A DNA stretch of 35,556 nucleotides from NCBI GenBank assembly GCA_003427395.1, contig BFEA01000405.1, forward strand, positions 425,080-460,635, read 5' to 3'. Position 1 is the stretch's first letter. Each line of letters starts with the position of its first letter. Source of the stretch: Chara braunii. Its lineage: Eukaryota; Streptophyta; Charophyceae; Charales; Characeae. Of the stretch, positions 11,324-21,768 are shown in pieces. Made by a program: the position numbers and the translations under genes. The notes beneath the pieces were generated by a model. It ran no database searches, had not been told where the DNA came from, and saw nothing but the letters and a program-made list of their open reading frames with translations.

Positions 11324-12031
11324 TCAGCCCACTGCTGCCCGAATTTCCTCCCAGTCTACATTTCCTTCATTCGGATCATGAGACGAGGCGTATACGTCCA
11401 CTGTATTGGCCGTGTTCCTGAGCCACTGACTAGAGGGCAAGAATCTCAGGTCTAGGTATAGACCATATATCTGTTCACATGTGTATCGCCCATAGTCCCA
11501 ATCTCGCGCCCTCAGAGCAGCTTCAGTTGCGGGCTCTACCCTCGCCTGCCCACCAAAACTCTTCTCTATTAGAAACTCGGGCAGGATTACTCGCAGTGGA
11601 GCAGATGGAAGCCCGAACTCTCCAGCGCACTTGACCTCTACGCGGGTTAGTACTCGCTCTTCCCCATCACGGGACACTTTCTTTAGCTGAAGCTGCCCTG
11701 ACTACCCTCAGAGGCCTAACAAGCAAGCTTTCATGCCCAAGCGCCAACTCTATCCCATGCTCGACCCAAAAGGTGGCTGAGACATACAGGGTCACCCTTA
11801 CAATTGCGCATTCCTGCTGATCATCGAACCTAGACTCGATCCAGACAAGATGTCCGTGCCCATCATTACGCCCCACCAAGAAGAGATATACTCCCTCTCT
11901 CTGACCCGCCTGGGTAAAGACACCTCAAGCCCTCCCTCTTTCTCAATTGGCCTGAGCATACGCGGGTCGTCCCGTGCGTAAGGCATCCTGAGATGCCTTC
12001 GCTTTGTCTGGGTTCTGCCCATCACAGACAA
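11324..12031 (-). pseudogene. Decayed gene related to the 213-residue frame at 20920-21561
   Basis: Three overlapping minus-strand frames (12031-11798, 11879-11667, 11677-11324) read as successive parts of one protein broken by two frameshifts. In order they carry LRPIEKEGG, then IVRVTLYVSATFWVE, then a segment with TCEQIYG followed by LPSSQ. The intact frame at 20920-21561 has LRPYLKKG, WISATEYLE, and SCSELAG followed by KPKSQ in the same order. The first frame has an ATG at 12022; the other two start on GTG. No known family is recognised. It lies just upstream of the gag-like pseudogene on the same strand. Confidence 0.5.
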
Positions 12032-13692
12032 ACGTCCAGCATACGCCTTTCGTTATTCAAGCTGACAATCCCTGCTCCTCTTGGAAAAGCGACCCAAACG
12101 TACAGGCTAATGGTCAATCATGAACCAACAGCTGGACTGAAGACATCTATATGAATGCCTACAGGCTGACAAGATCTCAAGTACAATCCCCATAAAATAA
12201 CCCACACGATATACTCATGAAAAGGATGTCTACTTAAACATACAACTCCATATGATTAGGCATGGACTAGGCTTACAGGGTCTGACATTCATAACTACTC
12301 ACCGTCCCCCTAAAGGTGAGCAAAATAGTCTAAGTGTTGGCTCTTTCATTGCTACCCCAACTCCCTCTAGGATTAGATGTCCTCTACGTAAAGAAGGTAC
12401 TACCCAGACTCACTACGTCCTGTAGCAGAAGGACTGCTTAGAATCCAGACTCAACCATCTACGTCTATGCAAGTAGATCCTTCAGTTTTCCTTAACCTAC
12501 TTCTCCTCAAAGCACACAGACGACTCCTAACCTGACCCATAGGAGAGGGTTTATACCTCCAACTCTTGGCAGAGGAATATTACCTCACTCATCCTTAGCT
12601 CCACTCTGATGCAACCGTATTACGAGGCCTTCCCAATCTCTTAGATGACTCTTATGGCAGTTAGAAAGGGTACACCATAAAGCTAGCTTTTGCAATAGCC
12701 ACGCTTAACCTTAGTTGCATTAAGTACGTAAAGCACCACCCAGGCCTGCCAACTACCAAATCAGAAGGGCTACCAATCCCAAATACCATCATACCACTCA
12801 AAGCATGTGGACGCAAAATCCAAACACTTATCACCCTCGAATTACTCATACCACATTAGCCCAAATCTGGTCACTTCAATCAAAACCACGTCGCCTAATA
12901 AGTAAGCTCAAAGACTTTTCACTTTGCCTATTTCTCACATTTCAATACCCGGAGGTCGTTCCACCAGGGACAACGGTAGATAAACGTTATCCTCGGCAAC
13001 GGCCCCACCTGTCGAGCGCATCGGTCCAGCACCGCACGCAGCAGCGCGGGACCCTCTCGGCCGCGTCACGCAGGAGTTGGATCAACCTCGTCATAAACAC
13101 ATAAGTGGAGCTTCCTTAGGCCGCTCCGCCCGAGTGCGCCAGCCATACCTCTCGCGAGCCCCTACGACAGGATAGGGCCTACGCGAGGCACAACTTACCT
13201 CCACCTTACGGGAGTTGTCACCTCCCTTCGGTGGGCGTATCCCCGCCGAGCTACCAGTCCATAGTACGAAGGTTAATCAGTTGCAATCGTAGAGGTGGAC
13301 CAGCCGAGGGTGTTTCTCGTTCGTTGTAGCATAGGGGGTACGCGCGGTAGTACGACTATCGAACCCACACGCGGATTGACATCTTGGGGGGCTGAGGTCC
13401 TAAGTGCGGCCCGGCGTCGGTCGACTAGGACGCATCCCACACACCACGCGTACACCACTCTAACAAACACAAAATAAAATACACACATGCACACATACGA
13501 AACGACACAACACAAACAACGCGACAACGATCCTAGTCCCTCGGTAGTCATCCCATAACTTTCTGTGGCAGAAATCGGATAGGCGACGCACGTGAGACTT
13601 AGTTTAAAACCGCGCGGACGCAAAGCTATCTCATATCGACTCGCAATGCAAACGTGTGCAAGCGGTCGCAATGATGGCGTACTATGTAGTGC
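12032..13692. other. Non-coding, hairpin-bearing stretch
   Basis: No credible gene. Small stem-loops include ATCTAC...GTAGAT near 12466-12477 and ACAACT...AGTTGT near 13190-13217. A (CA)-rich segment lies near 13435-13520. Confidence 0.5.
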
Positions 13693-13786
13693 CCATAATC
13701 AAGCGGTCCCTCGTGGACCCGAGTACCGCTTATGACACTCAAGTGTCAGACTCGAAGTGTCGTGAGGGTCTAATCCTTCACGACAT
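13693..13786. repeat. Three adjacent hairpins
   Basis: 13701-13731 (AAGCGGT/ACCGCTT, 7 bp), 13733-13748 (TGACACT/AGTGTCA, 7 bp, two-base loop) and 13757-13786 (12 pairs including two G-T, loop TCTAAT). They follow one another with almost no spacing. Confidence 0.7.
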
Positions 13787-14767
13787 TGCACGGCTGAAGG
13801 AATAGTCGTGCCGCCGCCGCGAGACCTCCGGCCTTTGGTCTGAGCGTCTCGGCAGGCAAGGCAAATAGGCTCTGCACGGGGGCAGATTCCTTCCCTGTAG
13901 AGTCTAGGGCCTGGGATGTTTTAGACAAAGACCTTGAATCCCGGCCCAGGACCAACGTCCGATTATAAAAACTCCAAAAAACAAAGGATAACAGAGGACC
14001 TTCCTTTTCTCTCAAGCCATAATCCGGTTAACCCTTATGCACAAATACGGTAGGTCTCTCAAATACTCAGGGTACTTGTAAAAATATGAGGGTTAATTAT
14101 GTAGGACGATCACTTCTCACAGTCATAGTGGGGCTCCTCTCAACCATATATGTATGTAATCGCAGCCAATCACATCCAGAGTCTGACCGACAAACGCACA
14201 TGCAATCACATCAAAGATTCAACCAAAAATCCATGCACTACACGGGGTCAACCTCAACCATTCCTTGCACGCATACCCCTCGCTTTAGCCATACAAGCCT
14301 CACTCGTTCAACCCTCAAATAATTACTCAGTACTTTTGTTGGATGACCATTCAATAAAGTCCGCGTGAAAACACAACGAAACAGTTTAATCACAAGGCTA
14401 AAGCCTTTAGGTTGAGTGGCAGGAGTGAATTGGAGTTGAATCGTAAACCGACGAATCGGCAACCGACCTGTTATCAGTAATAACAGAAGTTGATCCTCAA
14501 GGGATCAAACCGAATCTAGTCCTGAACTTGAATCAACGATCAAGAGGACCTGTAACACACGACAGGTCAAGGCCCCAGGTTAAACCTATAAGTCCATGGA
14601 GAATAATCCCCATATCACGATCTTACTCAAGCATCCTAATTAACTAAGCCTGAATCTTCCTCTAAACCAGTGCCCAAAGCAAAGGTAGACTCGTGGCAAA
14701 ATCTCCCCTATTCAGAGTGCACTACCAGAATCGCCACCTGTCAATTTATAATCTATCTCCTTCAAAC
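13787..14767. other. Non-coding stretch with a second hairpin trio
   Basis: No gene seen. Perfect 7-bp stems occur at 14468-14486 (CTGTTAT/ATAACAG), 14490-14508 (TTGATCC/GGATCAA) and 14547-14568 (GACCTGT/ACAGGTC). Confidence 0.6.
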
Positions 14768-15370
14768 CAAGAAACTTTCGGCAGCGCTTCCCGTAGGAAA
14801 AGTGTCTTTTCAGAATTTATATAAGACTAAATATAAAAGCAGAAATAATCCTTAACTCTAGAAAGTCGAATTTTGTCTAACTCCCTGAATTAGTAAAAAT
14901 TTGGGCAACACTTTCTTTAGAAAGGGAGACTTCCCAGATTTATACTAAGTCAGATATGAACTCAAAAGACAACTTGAGTTCAACTTAGACAAGATTTAAC
15001 TAACTCTTTAGTTTTGCAGAAATTTCGGCAGCACTCCCTTTATAAAAGTGTTATTCCAAAATTTATACAAGGGCAAGTCCAGAATTTGAAAGTAACTTTG
15101 ACTTCTCAAAGTCCAATTTTGTCTAACTCTCTGAATTAACAAAAATTTGGGCAGCACTCCTTTTAGAAAATAAGACTTTCCAGATTTTTACTGGGTCAGA
15201 TATAAAGTAAAGACAAGTTGAATTATGACAAGCCAAAATTGACTAACTCCTTGGATTTGTGGAAATTTCGGCAGCGCTTCCCGTAGAGAAAGTAACTTGT
15301 CAAGATTTATACAAAGCCAAGTACAATAAATGATCCCAGAAAATGCGAAAATTGATCTAAGGAAAAAAAT
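14768..15370. repeat. ~122-bp tandem repeat, five divergent units
   Basis: The landmark TTYSGGCARC recurs near 14776, 14900, 15025, 15146 and 15267, i.e. every 121-124 bp. Each unit continues with a short hairpin-like segment (for example CTTTC/GAAAG in unit 2, CACT/AGTG in unit 3), then YCAGATTTWTAC, and AATTTTGTCTAACTC in the better-preserved units. AT-rich and non-coding. Confidence 0.8.
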
Positions 15371-15606
15371 CTTAGCTTAGAAAATGCAGGAATTGAAATT
15401 AACACCTATAGCACTAGCACGTGGCGAGCGACTAAGGCAACTACCTCTCAAGCTGAAACTCAAACCAAGTAGTAACCTCACTCAGCCACATGCAGGTCAA
15501 ACCACAAAGGTAAGTACTCTCACCATCCCAAGTATATTTGGACAAACAATATTTCATAATCTTTCAATAACTTAACCCCTTATACCCTGCTTACATAAGG
15601 CATAAG
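15371..15606. other. Spacer between repeat arrays
   Basis: About 235 bp between the ~122-bp repeat and the conserved-loop hairpins. Nothing recognised. Confidence 0.5.
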
Positions 15607-16431
15607 GTCAGACCACCCAAACTTATGGAATGAGCCTAACTTGCCAAATAGTATACACAAACAGAGGGCACAACTACTTCTCTCTTCTTTGGGCACATGG
15701 CTAGACCATTCTAGTCGCCCTAAACTGTTTAAAATATCCAAGTTATATATAGTTGTCTTCCCTTTATCTTCTAAGGATGCATATGACTGAACTAACTTAA
15801 GTTCAGTCTGCCCAAGCTTACCATCAATTTTACTCTTTATTATACTCTCTTCAAGTTGTGATAGGCTATAGTCAGACCACCTAAACTTATAGAACAGTCT
15901 CATTAGCTCGTTCTTAAATAGAATAATAATAGAGTATAACCAAGTTATAATGATTGGGTTCCAGCATGTGCAAGGCTTTGAGCCAGACCCCCTGAACTTA
16001 CAGAAGGATCTAACTCTCTGCCAATTTCATTTCTCTCTAAATCACCATGTGTGTGGCATCGAGTCAGACCCCCTGAACTTACAGAAGGGTCTGCCCTTTG
16101 CCAAGATCACTTCTTCAGAATAAAAAGCAGGGAGAGGCTGAGCCACCTAAACTTATAGAACAACTCAGACCTCCTCATTCAGAAACCAAAGAAACAGATA
16201 AAACCCCAGTGAAAACAAGGCAACCCAAGGCACCAAAACTTATTGAATGCCCCGAGTTCCTGAAAATCGAGCACAATCAAACCCTCGCAAGTCGGAGCAG
16301 TCAGGCCACCTAAACTTATAGAACAGTCCGACCCTTCATGAACAATCAGATCCCCTAAACTTATAGAAGGGTTTGACGCTCCATACAAACCAAGATAAAC
16401 AAAGCACTGAGTCTCCCCAAACTTATGGGGA
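15607..16431. repeat. Conserved-loop hairpin family, nine members
   Basis: Nine elements share the loop motif CYNAAACTTAYRGAA or a close variant (R9: CCCCAAACTTATGGGG). Stems differ in sequence yet stay complementary: 15874-15900 AGAC/GTCT; 15985-16011 AGACC/GGATCT with a bulge; 16065-16093 CAGACCC/GGGTCTG; 16139-16167 TGAG/CTCA; 16229-16251 GGCA/TGCC; 16291-16332 GTCGGA/TCCGAC; 16346-16376 TCAGATCC/GGGTTTGA with two G-T pairs; 16414-16431 TCCCC/GGGGA. The first member (15607-15636) has GGTCA/TGAGCC with a bulge. Spacing is irregular, 57-264 bp. Confidence 0.82.
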
Positions 16432-16750
16432 CTTCCCAGCCTTAATGACCCAGTCAAACCCTCAATCAAAACAGTCCTTCATCCTGCCTTCCCTAGATGC
16501 AATTCCTTTCAGCAATCTGATTTCATACAACAAATAAAGCTGAAACTGAGATTGTTCAAGCATTCCTTTACTTTATCTGGTTCACATCCTGAAAGTCAAA
16601 CAAAAGTCAAAGTAGGGATACAAACAATATACTCAGTCAAAACATACAAAGGGCAATACTGATAGGGGCTATAATCTGGGTCTATAGGAGGAAAAGCAAT
16701 GGTTAGCTTTCAATTCCCTGCCTCCAGAACTCCTCCTGAGTTCCGGCAGA
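16432..16750. other. Spacer before long repeat copy 2
   Basis: No gene. A hairpin near the end (GAACTC/GAGTTC, about 16728-16744) abuts the start of the 3.66-kb repeat. Confidence 0.55.
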
Positions 16751-19700
16751 GCTCCCGCAATCGGTGGGATGACTCCCCACACAGTCTTGCTGCGGTCCTA
16801 TGGGTTGCAATACCGCCTGCCGCCTTCCTCTCAGAACCAGACCAGACTTAGAGTAAGAAGGGTAGAAAGAGGAGGTTTTAGACTCTCAGATCCAATGAGG
16901 GTGCTCTCAGACTCGCACGAGAGGGCCTCGGTATCTTCATGCGCCTGAGGGGCCCCGCAATGGCAGCCAACTTGACAGCTTGACCGGTCTCTCGGTCAAA
17001 CTTTCAGGGTCCACCCTCCCCCAACCTCTCAATTCACCGCACTAACCTCCTTTCCCGGGCCCAGTCGCTCCTCTTAGTCCAAATACTGCTGCTCAGTAGC
17101 CATAATAGTTGGCAAACAGCCGCACGATATAATGTAACTAACGGCAGACAATGGCAGTAGCAGTTGCCAGCAGCTAGTCATAGCCCGTACCCGGTTGGAT
17201 AGAAGCGGCAGTCGTGCATAGTCAATAGGCACCGACATCTGGTCACATCAGTTAGCCGTAGTAGTCCGCGGCCCGCTGCGACTTGCAATCAGTCAGTAGC
17301 AACCAGCAACAGCACCCCGCAGTTAGCGACCGATCGCCTACAGCCAACAAAAATTGCTCATGCCCCGTCCGTAGCAGCAGCAGTGGTTCATGCGCCCAGC
17401 AGCAGCATGTACCCCGCCACTTAGAAATGCTACAGTCTTCGCTATTACCTCCAGGCCATACGAACATCCGAGCCGGTTTATTCTGCACAGGGATCTATCT
17501 CTGACGCATGGGCGGAAACCCCCGAATCTTGCCTGTTGATGACCCCTGCAGCTCAGCTAAATCATGTAATTATACAGCCTCGCCATTCGCCTTTTCTCCC
17601 TTCGTTCGGTCAGATGAACCGCGCCCCACCAACAGGTAGGTCTTATCAGCGGGTTGCCTCGTCACTGCAGTCTTCCTCCTTGCCGCGTTCTCAGTCTAGT
17701 TCCATGCGACAACCCAGCGAGCATCCCTGGTTGGTTCTTGACTGTCGACCACCGGGCATGACGCACAGTCACCCTTGGGCGAGAAACAACAAGCATGCCC
17801 CTTTCTACGAGCACCACCTCCCATAGAATCATGAAAGAGCCCATGATCCGTTCCCCTCCGCAGAGCCGGTGACAGCGAGACACTCCAACAATCTCGTTCG
17901 TTTATAAGTTTAACCGAACGAATTACCCACTGACCAGGAGCGACCGTGCACGGAGGGAGATAGAGGGGGGGGGCGGCAGCTCCCCTCAATAGGATGGGCT
18001 TTGCATCACCCAGCCGGTAAGTCCCCAGCCTGGCATACAACGGGAGCGAGGCAGGCAACTTTCGTCAGTCCGCAAAACAGAAAAAACCGAATGAACCTCC
18101 CNCCGAAGTGTGGGAAGATTCGCTACTCCCTCAAAATTGTCTTCCTCGGCGCAGTCCTCTTTGGTGGCTATACCAGCAAACCCCACACTTTCAATCTCTC
18201 CACGCCCGATTCTATAAAGAATCGGGCGAGCTACCAACTTTCTTCCCCCTCGTCCGCCATGCTTCCCACAGTTGTCGTTGAATGCAGCTGGCGCAAAGTG
18301 CGTCCAGGTTCATTCACCTTTCCCCTTCCTTCCCGGCCTTGGCTTCACGCAGCACTTCCCCCTCACTAATCTTTATCTACACTAATCCTTTTTCTAATCT
18401 AATACCTCCAATGGGCTCGCCTCCTTTCAAAACCCCCCACTTACATCTCTACTCACTCGATCTGATAGGGAATCGAGCGAGTTAACTTCCCTTCCTTCTT
18501 GTCCACTACTCACTCCCGCCATACCTCCGCGCGGTCATATCCCCCCCCACAGACTAACTTACTACTCTACCCCGAAATCTACCCCCACTATCACTTTCGC
18601 CCACCCTAAGAACGTAGGAAGTAACTATTCGCTCTCCCGTTTTCGTTAGGAAACGGGCGCGCAGCCTTCCCCTTTCGATACCCCGCTATAGCCACTGCGC
18701 AGCCGCATCCTTCACTAACCTCCATTCTACTAACCCCTACCCTAAACTAACCCCTTAGACTGGTTCGCCCGGTCCTTAAACCCCCACCCAGCATCCATCC
18801 CCGCTTGTTTCCATTAAGAAACGAGCATACTATGGCTTCCGCCATAGCTCCCTTTCCTCGAATGAATCCGGCACAAAAACGCACCCGGATTCATTCCCTT
18901 TCTCACTTTTCCCCTGCTGCTAGCGCAGCACCTTGTCTCTTCCCCGATTACTGTGCAGTTCCTGATAGCCCCGCCAGCACTGTTTTCTACCCCTCTATTT
19001 ATGAACCCGGGGCGGTTCCCCGTCCTGATTCGTCACCCCTCTTCCCTCTGTTGGTGTTACCGGCCCCGCTCGTCACTTCGCCATCCCTATTTGCGGATGG
19101 ACCCAGCCCTAACCTGCGTCCGAGTGCACCCCACCCCCTCAACCTTCCCTCACTACGGCTCCGTCGGCGCCTTAACGCAGCGCCCCGCTCCCTCTAGCCA
19201 GTCACCTCGTCGCCGGCTCGCTACCTCCTCGCTTCGTCTCTCCCACCGCGGCTCGACAGTATCAGACGGAGTGACCTACCCACTGTATCCCGTCTCTGGT
19301 ATGATGCGCGTTTTACCCCCACAACCTCAGCGGGCGCTGCTCGGCTATCCCTCACCCGCTGTTGCCTGCGCAGCCTTGCTCACTTGATACTGTGCAGGTG
19401 ACCCGGCACCGGTCAGTTCGCACAGGCGCCTCTCGGCCTCACTCTGCTCGCCCCAGCTAGTCAAGGAAAGCTCTCGTGGTGGACAGTCCCTTCTGTGCAG
19501 CAGCCTCGCACCGATAGCCGCCCGCATTTTGAGTGTACCTGGCGCACAACCGCGCCGGGTTCACTCCCTCCTCCCCGATCCGCTCTGCCCAGGCCGAGTT
19601 AGTCGTCCTCTCGGGTCCCCAACGGGTAGCCCGCGGCTAGGCCGTCCTATAGTCGGGGCGCGGGCCTACTGCAGGCTCATAGCACGGTTCCAGATGACGC

Positions 19701-20413
19701 GGGCCCCGATGCAGATCATGGTAGCAGTAACATGCACCTATGTCACGCGGTCCGCAGCATGCCGTGGTACCGCTGCAGGCCTTGCCATAGTGCCCCGGGC
19801 ATAGTCCGCCGGCTCGCGGCCCCCAACGGGCATGCTTACACTCAGACCTCCCACAACAGCCCGCGGATGGTGGTGCCCCTGCGGGAATACTGAAGCCATT
19901 CAGCCTTCCTTCTGCCTCGTGGGCTAACCACCCATCCATTCGCATGCACGTTGAATCCGGTACACGCTGTCAATGACGGCATGATGGAGGGATCTCGCCA
20001 GCATCCCGAACACACGGACCCGTCAAACGGGGCCCGTACTCAAGGTCCTCGACTGTTGTGACGGCCATTAGGTCCGACGCCTCGTCCAAATCAATGGCCC
20101 GCCGGAGTATATAAAAAAAATATGACAGTAAAATAAATTATCTAGAAAACGCCACCACCAATCACACGCCGCCACTAACAAAACCGAGGGGGATAGCCCC
20201 ACAGCCCTCAACCCCATCGGCTTCCTCCTCGATGCTTCGCTGCCGCCACGTCGACGCTCGCCAACCTCGATCCCCGAACCTTCGTACTGTCAGTCCAAGG
20301 TCGTAACCTATAGGGCAGAGCCCAAGCCTGAGACCCACGTCCGCGGAGTACCATACAAGGCAGTGAGGCGCGGTGCTATGGGCCAACAACCGGCTGCGCG
20401 CCTCCCAGTGCCC
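16751..20413. repeat. 3.66-kb long direct repeat, copy 2
   Basis: Colinear partner of 3180-6836 with only small length differences. Its hairpins correspond to those of copy 1, e.g. 18203-18228 (10-bp stem, loop changed from TACAAA to TATAAA), 18636-18657 (CCCGTTT/AAACGGG, now a perfect 7 bp) and 18860-18896 (12-bp stem). It contains the only ambiguous base of the window, at 18102. Unlike copy 1 it is not followed by the 448-bp module. Many differences between copies are CG to TG or CA changes. Confidence 0.9.
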
Positions 20414-20919
20414 GCTGTCGCACTTTTTCCAGCCGGACCGATTCAGGCGACCGGAAAGCCAACAGACTGTCACGTAGGATTTTGATTTGTGGTTGCAATA
20501 AATAAAATGAATTAAATAATGCAAATCCCTTCCTGTTGTGTGCGTCCGGCTTCGAGCGAGACCCTTCAATTGCGGTCTTCGCCGGTCCCCGGTCTTAGGA
20601 ATCTTTTATTTTGATTCGAAACAGCGAGAATTATGCAAATAATAACTATAAAATTATGGGGTGCTATGCATGCATCAATTATGTCAATTTGATTTTTGAG
20701 AACTGTGACAGAATCATCCACGATAACAATCATCAGGTAAGAACAATGCAAGAAGCAAGACCGACTGACTCGAGCAAAGGCAAGATCATATGAATGAGGA
20801 AAGAGTGAGAACTCATAATAATTTAAGAAAGTACACATAAACAAGCATGGCCAGCGCCTCTCAAGAGTCCTCACTCATCCCTCTGGTCAGTCTCTCTCAA
20901 TCTCTCTTTTCTCTGATCT
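20414..20919. other. Unannotated stretch
   Basis: About 500 bp between the long repeat and the minus-strand frames. AT-rich, no convincing gene, with (TC)-rich sequence near 20890-20915. Confidence 0.5.
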
Positions 20920-21561
20920 TCACTGGTGCAGTGACCCACGCCCACGTACAATCTGAGACTTAGGCTTCGTGACAAAATGCCACCTGAAGCCAGCAAGCTC
21001 TGAGCATGACCATCCGAGGCAAATGACACGGTAGTTAACCATGGAGCAAAACTCCTCCCACAAAGTAGGCAGTCCGTCCACTGAAAAGACTCCTCGTATG
21101 AGGTAGGGATACTCGGTGGGCTCGGTCAGCGCCTCAACGTCGATCACTGCCGGAGAGATGTACCTCTTTGCCAAACCAATCACATCCAGCCAGCTCGTGC
21201 CATCCGTGAGAAGAGGAGGAATGAGAGGTCTAGGATAGTCAGTATAAAGCATTGGCCCAAAGTTGCGGATCAACGTAGTGCCACTCTCATCGAGCTTCCT
21301 CTCTCTCTGCTCAAGGTATTCGGTGGCTGAGATCCAGACTGGATCGAAAATTTCATGAGCCTCCCTGCCCTTCTTCAGGTAAGGCCTCAGATCGTGGATA
21401 GTGCCATCAACAAAATTGGTCTGGAAAACGAAGATTGACAGATCTCCTTGTTTGAAACCAATGGCACTAACATACTGATAACAAAATGCGTCTTTGCATA
21501 AAAATCGGTTGACGCTGGCCAACACTGACTCACTGACCGGCGTAGACTGAACTGTGCTCAT
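20920..21561 (-). CDS. Unrecognised 213-residue protein
   Basis: The longest intact frame I consider plausible. ATG at 21561, stop at 20920; the frame is open upstream to a TTG at 21615, so an upstream exon is possible. No signal peptide or membrane segment is evident. Visible segments: LRPYLKKG (58-65), WISATEYLE (76-84), an aromatic/proline-rich stretch (105-118), VIDVEALTE (139-147), and SCSELAG (185-191) followed by KPKSQ (199-203). A frameshifted relative lies at 11324-12031 with the same blocks in the same order. It is the last of three minus-strand frames (after 22741-22496 and 22023-21769), separated by minisatellite DNA. No family is recognised and I propose no function. Being intact while its relative is broken mildly supports coding. 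Confidence 0.5.
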   Translation of the reverse strand: MSTVQSTPVSESVLASVNRFLCKDAFCYQYVSAIGFKQGDLSIFVFQTNFVDGTIHDLRPYLKKGREAHEIFDPVWISATEYLEQRERKLDESGTTLIRNFGPMLYTDYPRPLIPPLLTDGTSWLDVIGLAKRYISPAVIDVEALTEPTEYPYLIRGVFSVDGLPTLWEEFCSMVNYRVICLGWSCSELAGFRWHFVTKPKSQIVRGRGSLHQ

Positions 21562-21616
21562 GAGTACTCTTGCCAGTGCAAACCGACCAGATGGTCCCGG
21601 AGAAGTGGTTACCAAA

Positions 21617-21730
21617 CAGATTGCAGAAAACTGATTGCTGGAAACTGATTGCTAGAAACTGATCACTAATAACTGATTCCTGATGATTGATTGCTGATTA
21701 AATGATTGTTGATGACTGATTGCTGAATGT
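21617..21730. repeat. ACTGATTGCTG-type minisatellite
   Basis: Degenerate repeats of roughly 12-14 bp built on TGATTGCTG, between two minus-strand frames. The same motif builds the 39-bp repeat at 22236-22345. Confidence 0.75.
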
Positions 21731-21768
21731 CCGGGTAAGTGAGTTGTTCTTGTCCAGAGACAAAACAC

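Noticed and set aside
15607-16431. CRISPR-like array or hammerhead ribozymes
   Set aside because: Spacing is irregular, spacers are not uniform, and hammerhead core motifs (CUGAUGA, GAAA) are absent.
4117-18058. A 120-codon minus-strand frame present in both long repeat copies (4117-4479 and 17696-18058)
   Set aside because: Its start is shared, but the differences change many residues and its C-terminus differs. It passes through the rRNA-like islands and hairpins, so it is probably a non-coding frame.
3180-20413. The 3.66-kb direct repeats as LTRs of one 17-kb retrotransposon
   Set aside because: No TG/CA ends, no target-site duplication, no primer-binding site or polypurine tract at the inner edges, and the copies differ by several percent.
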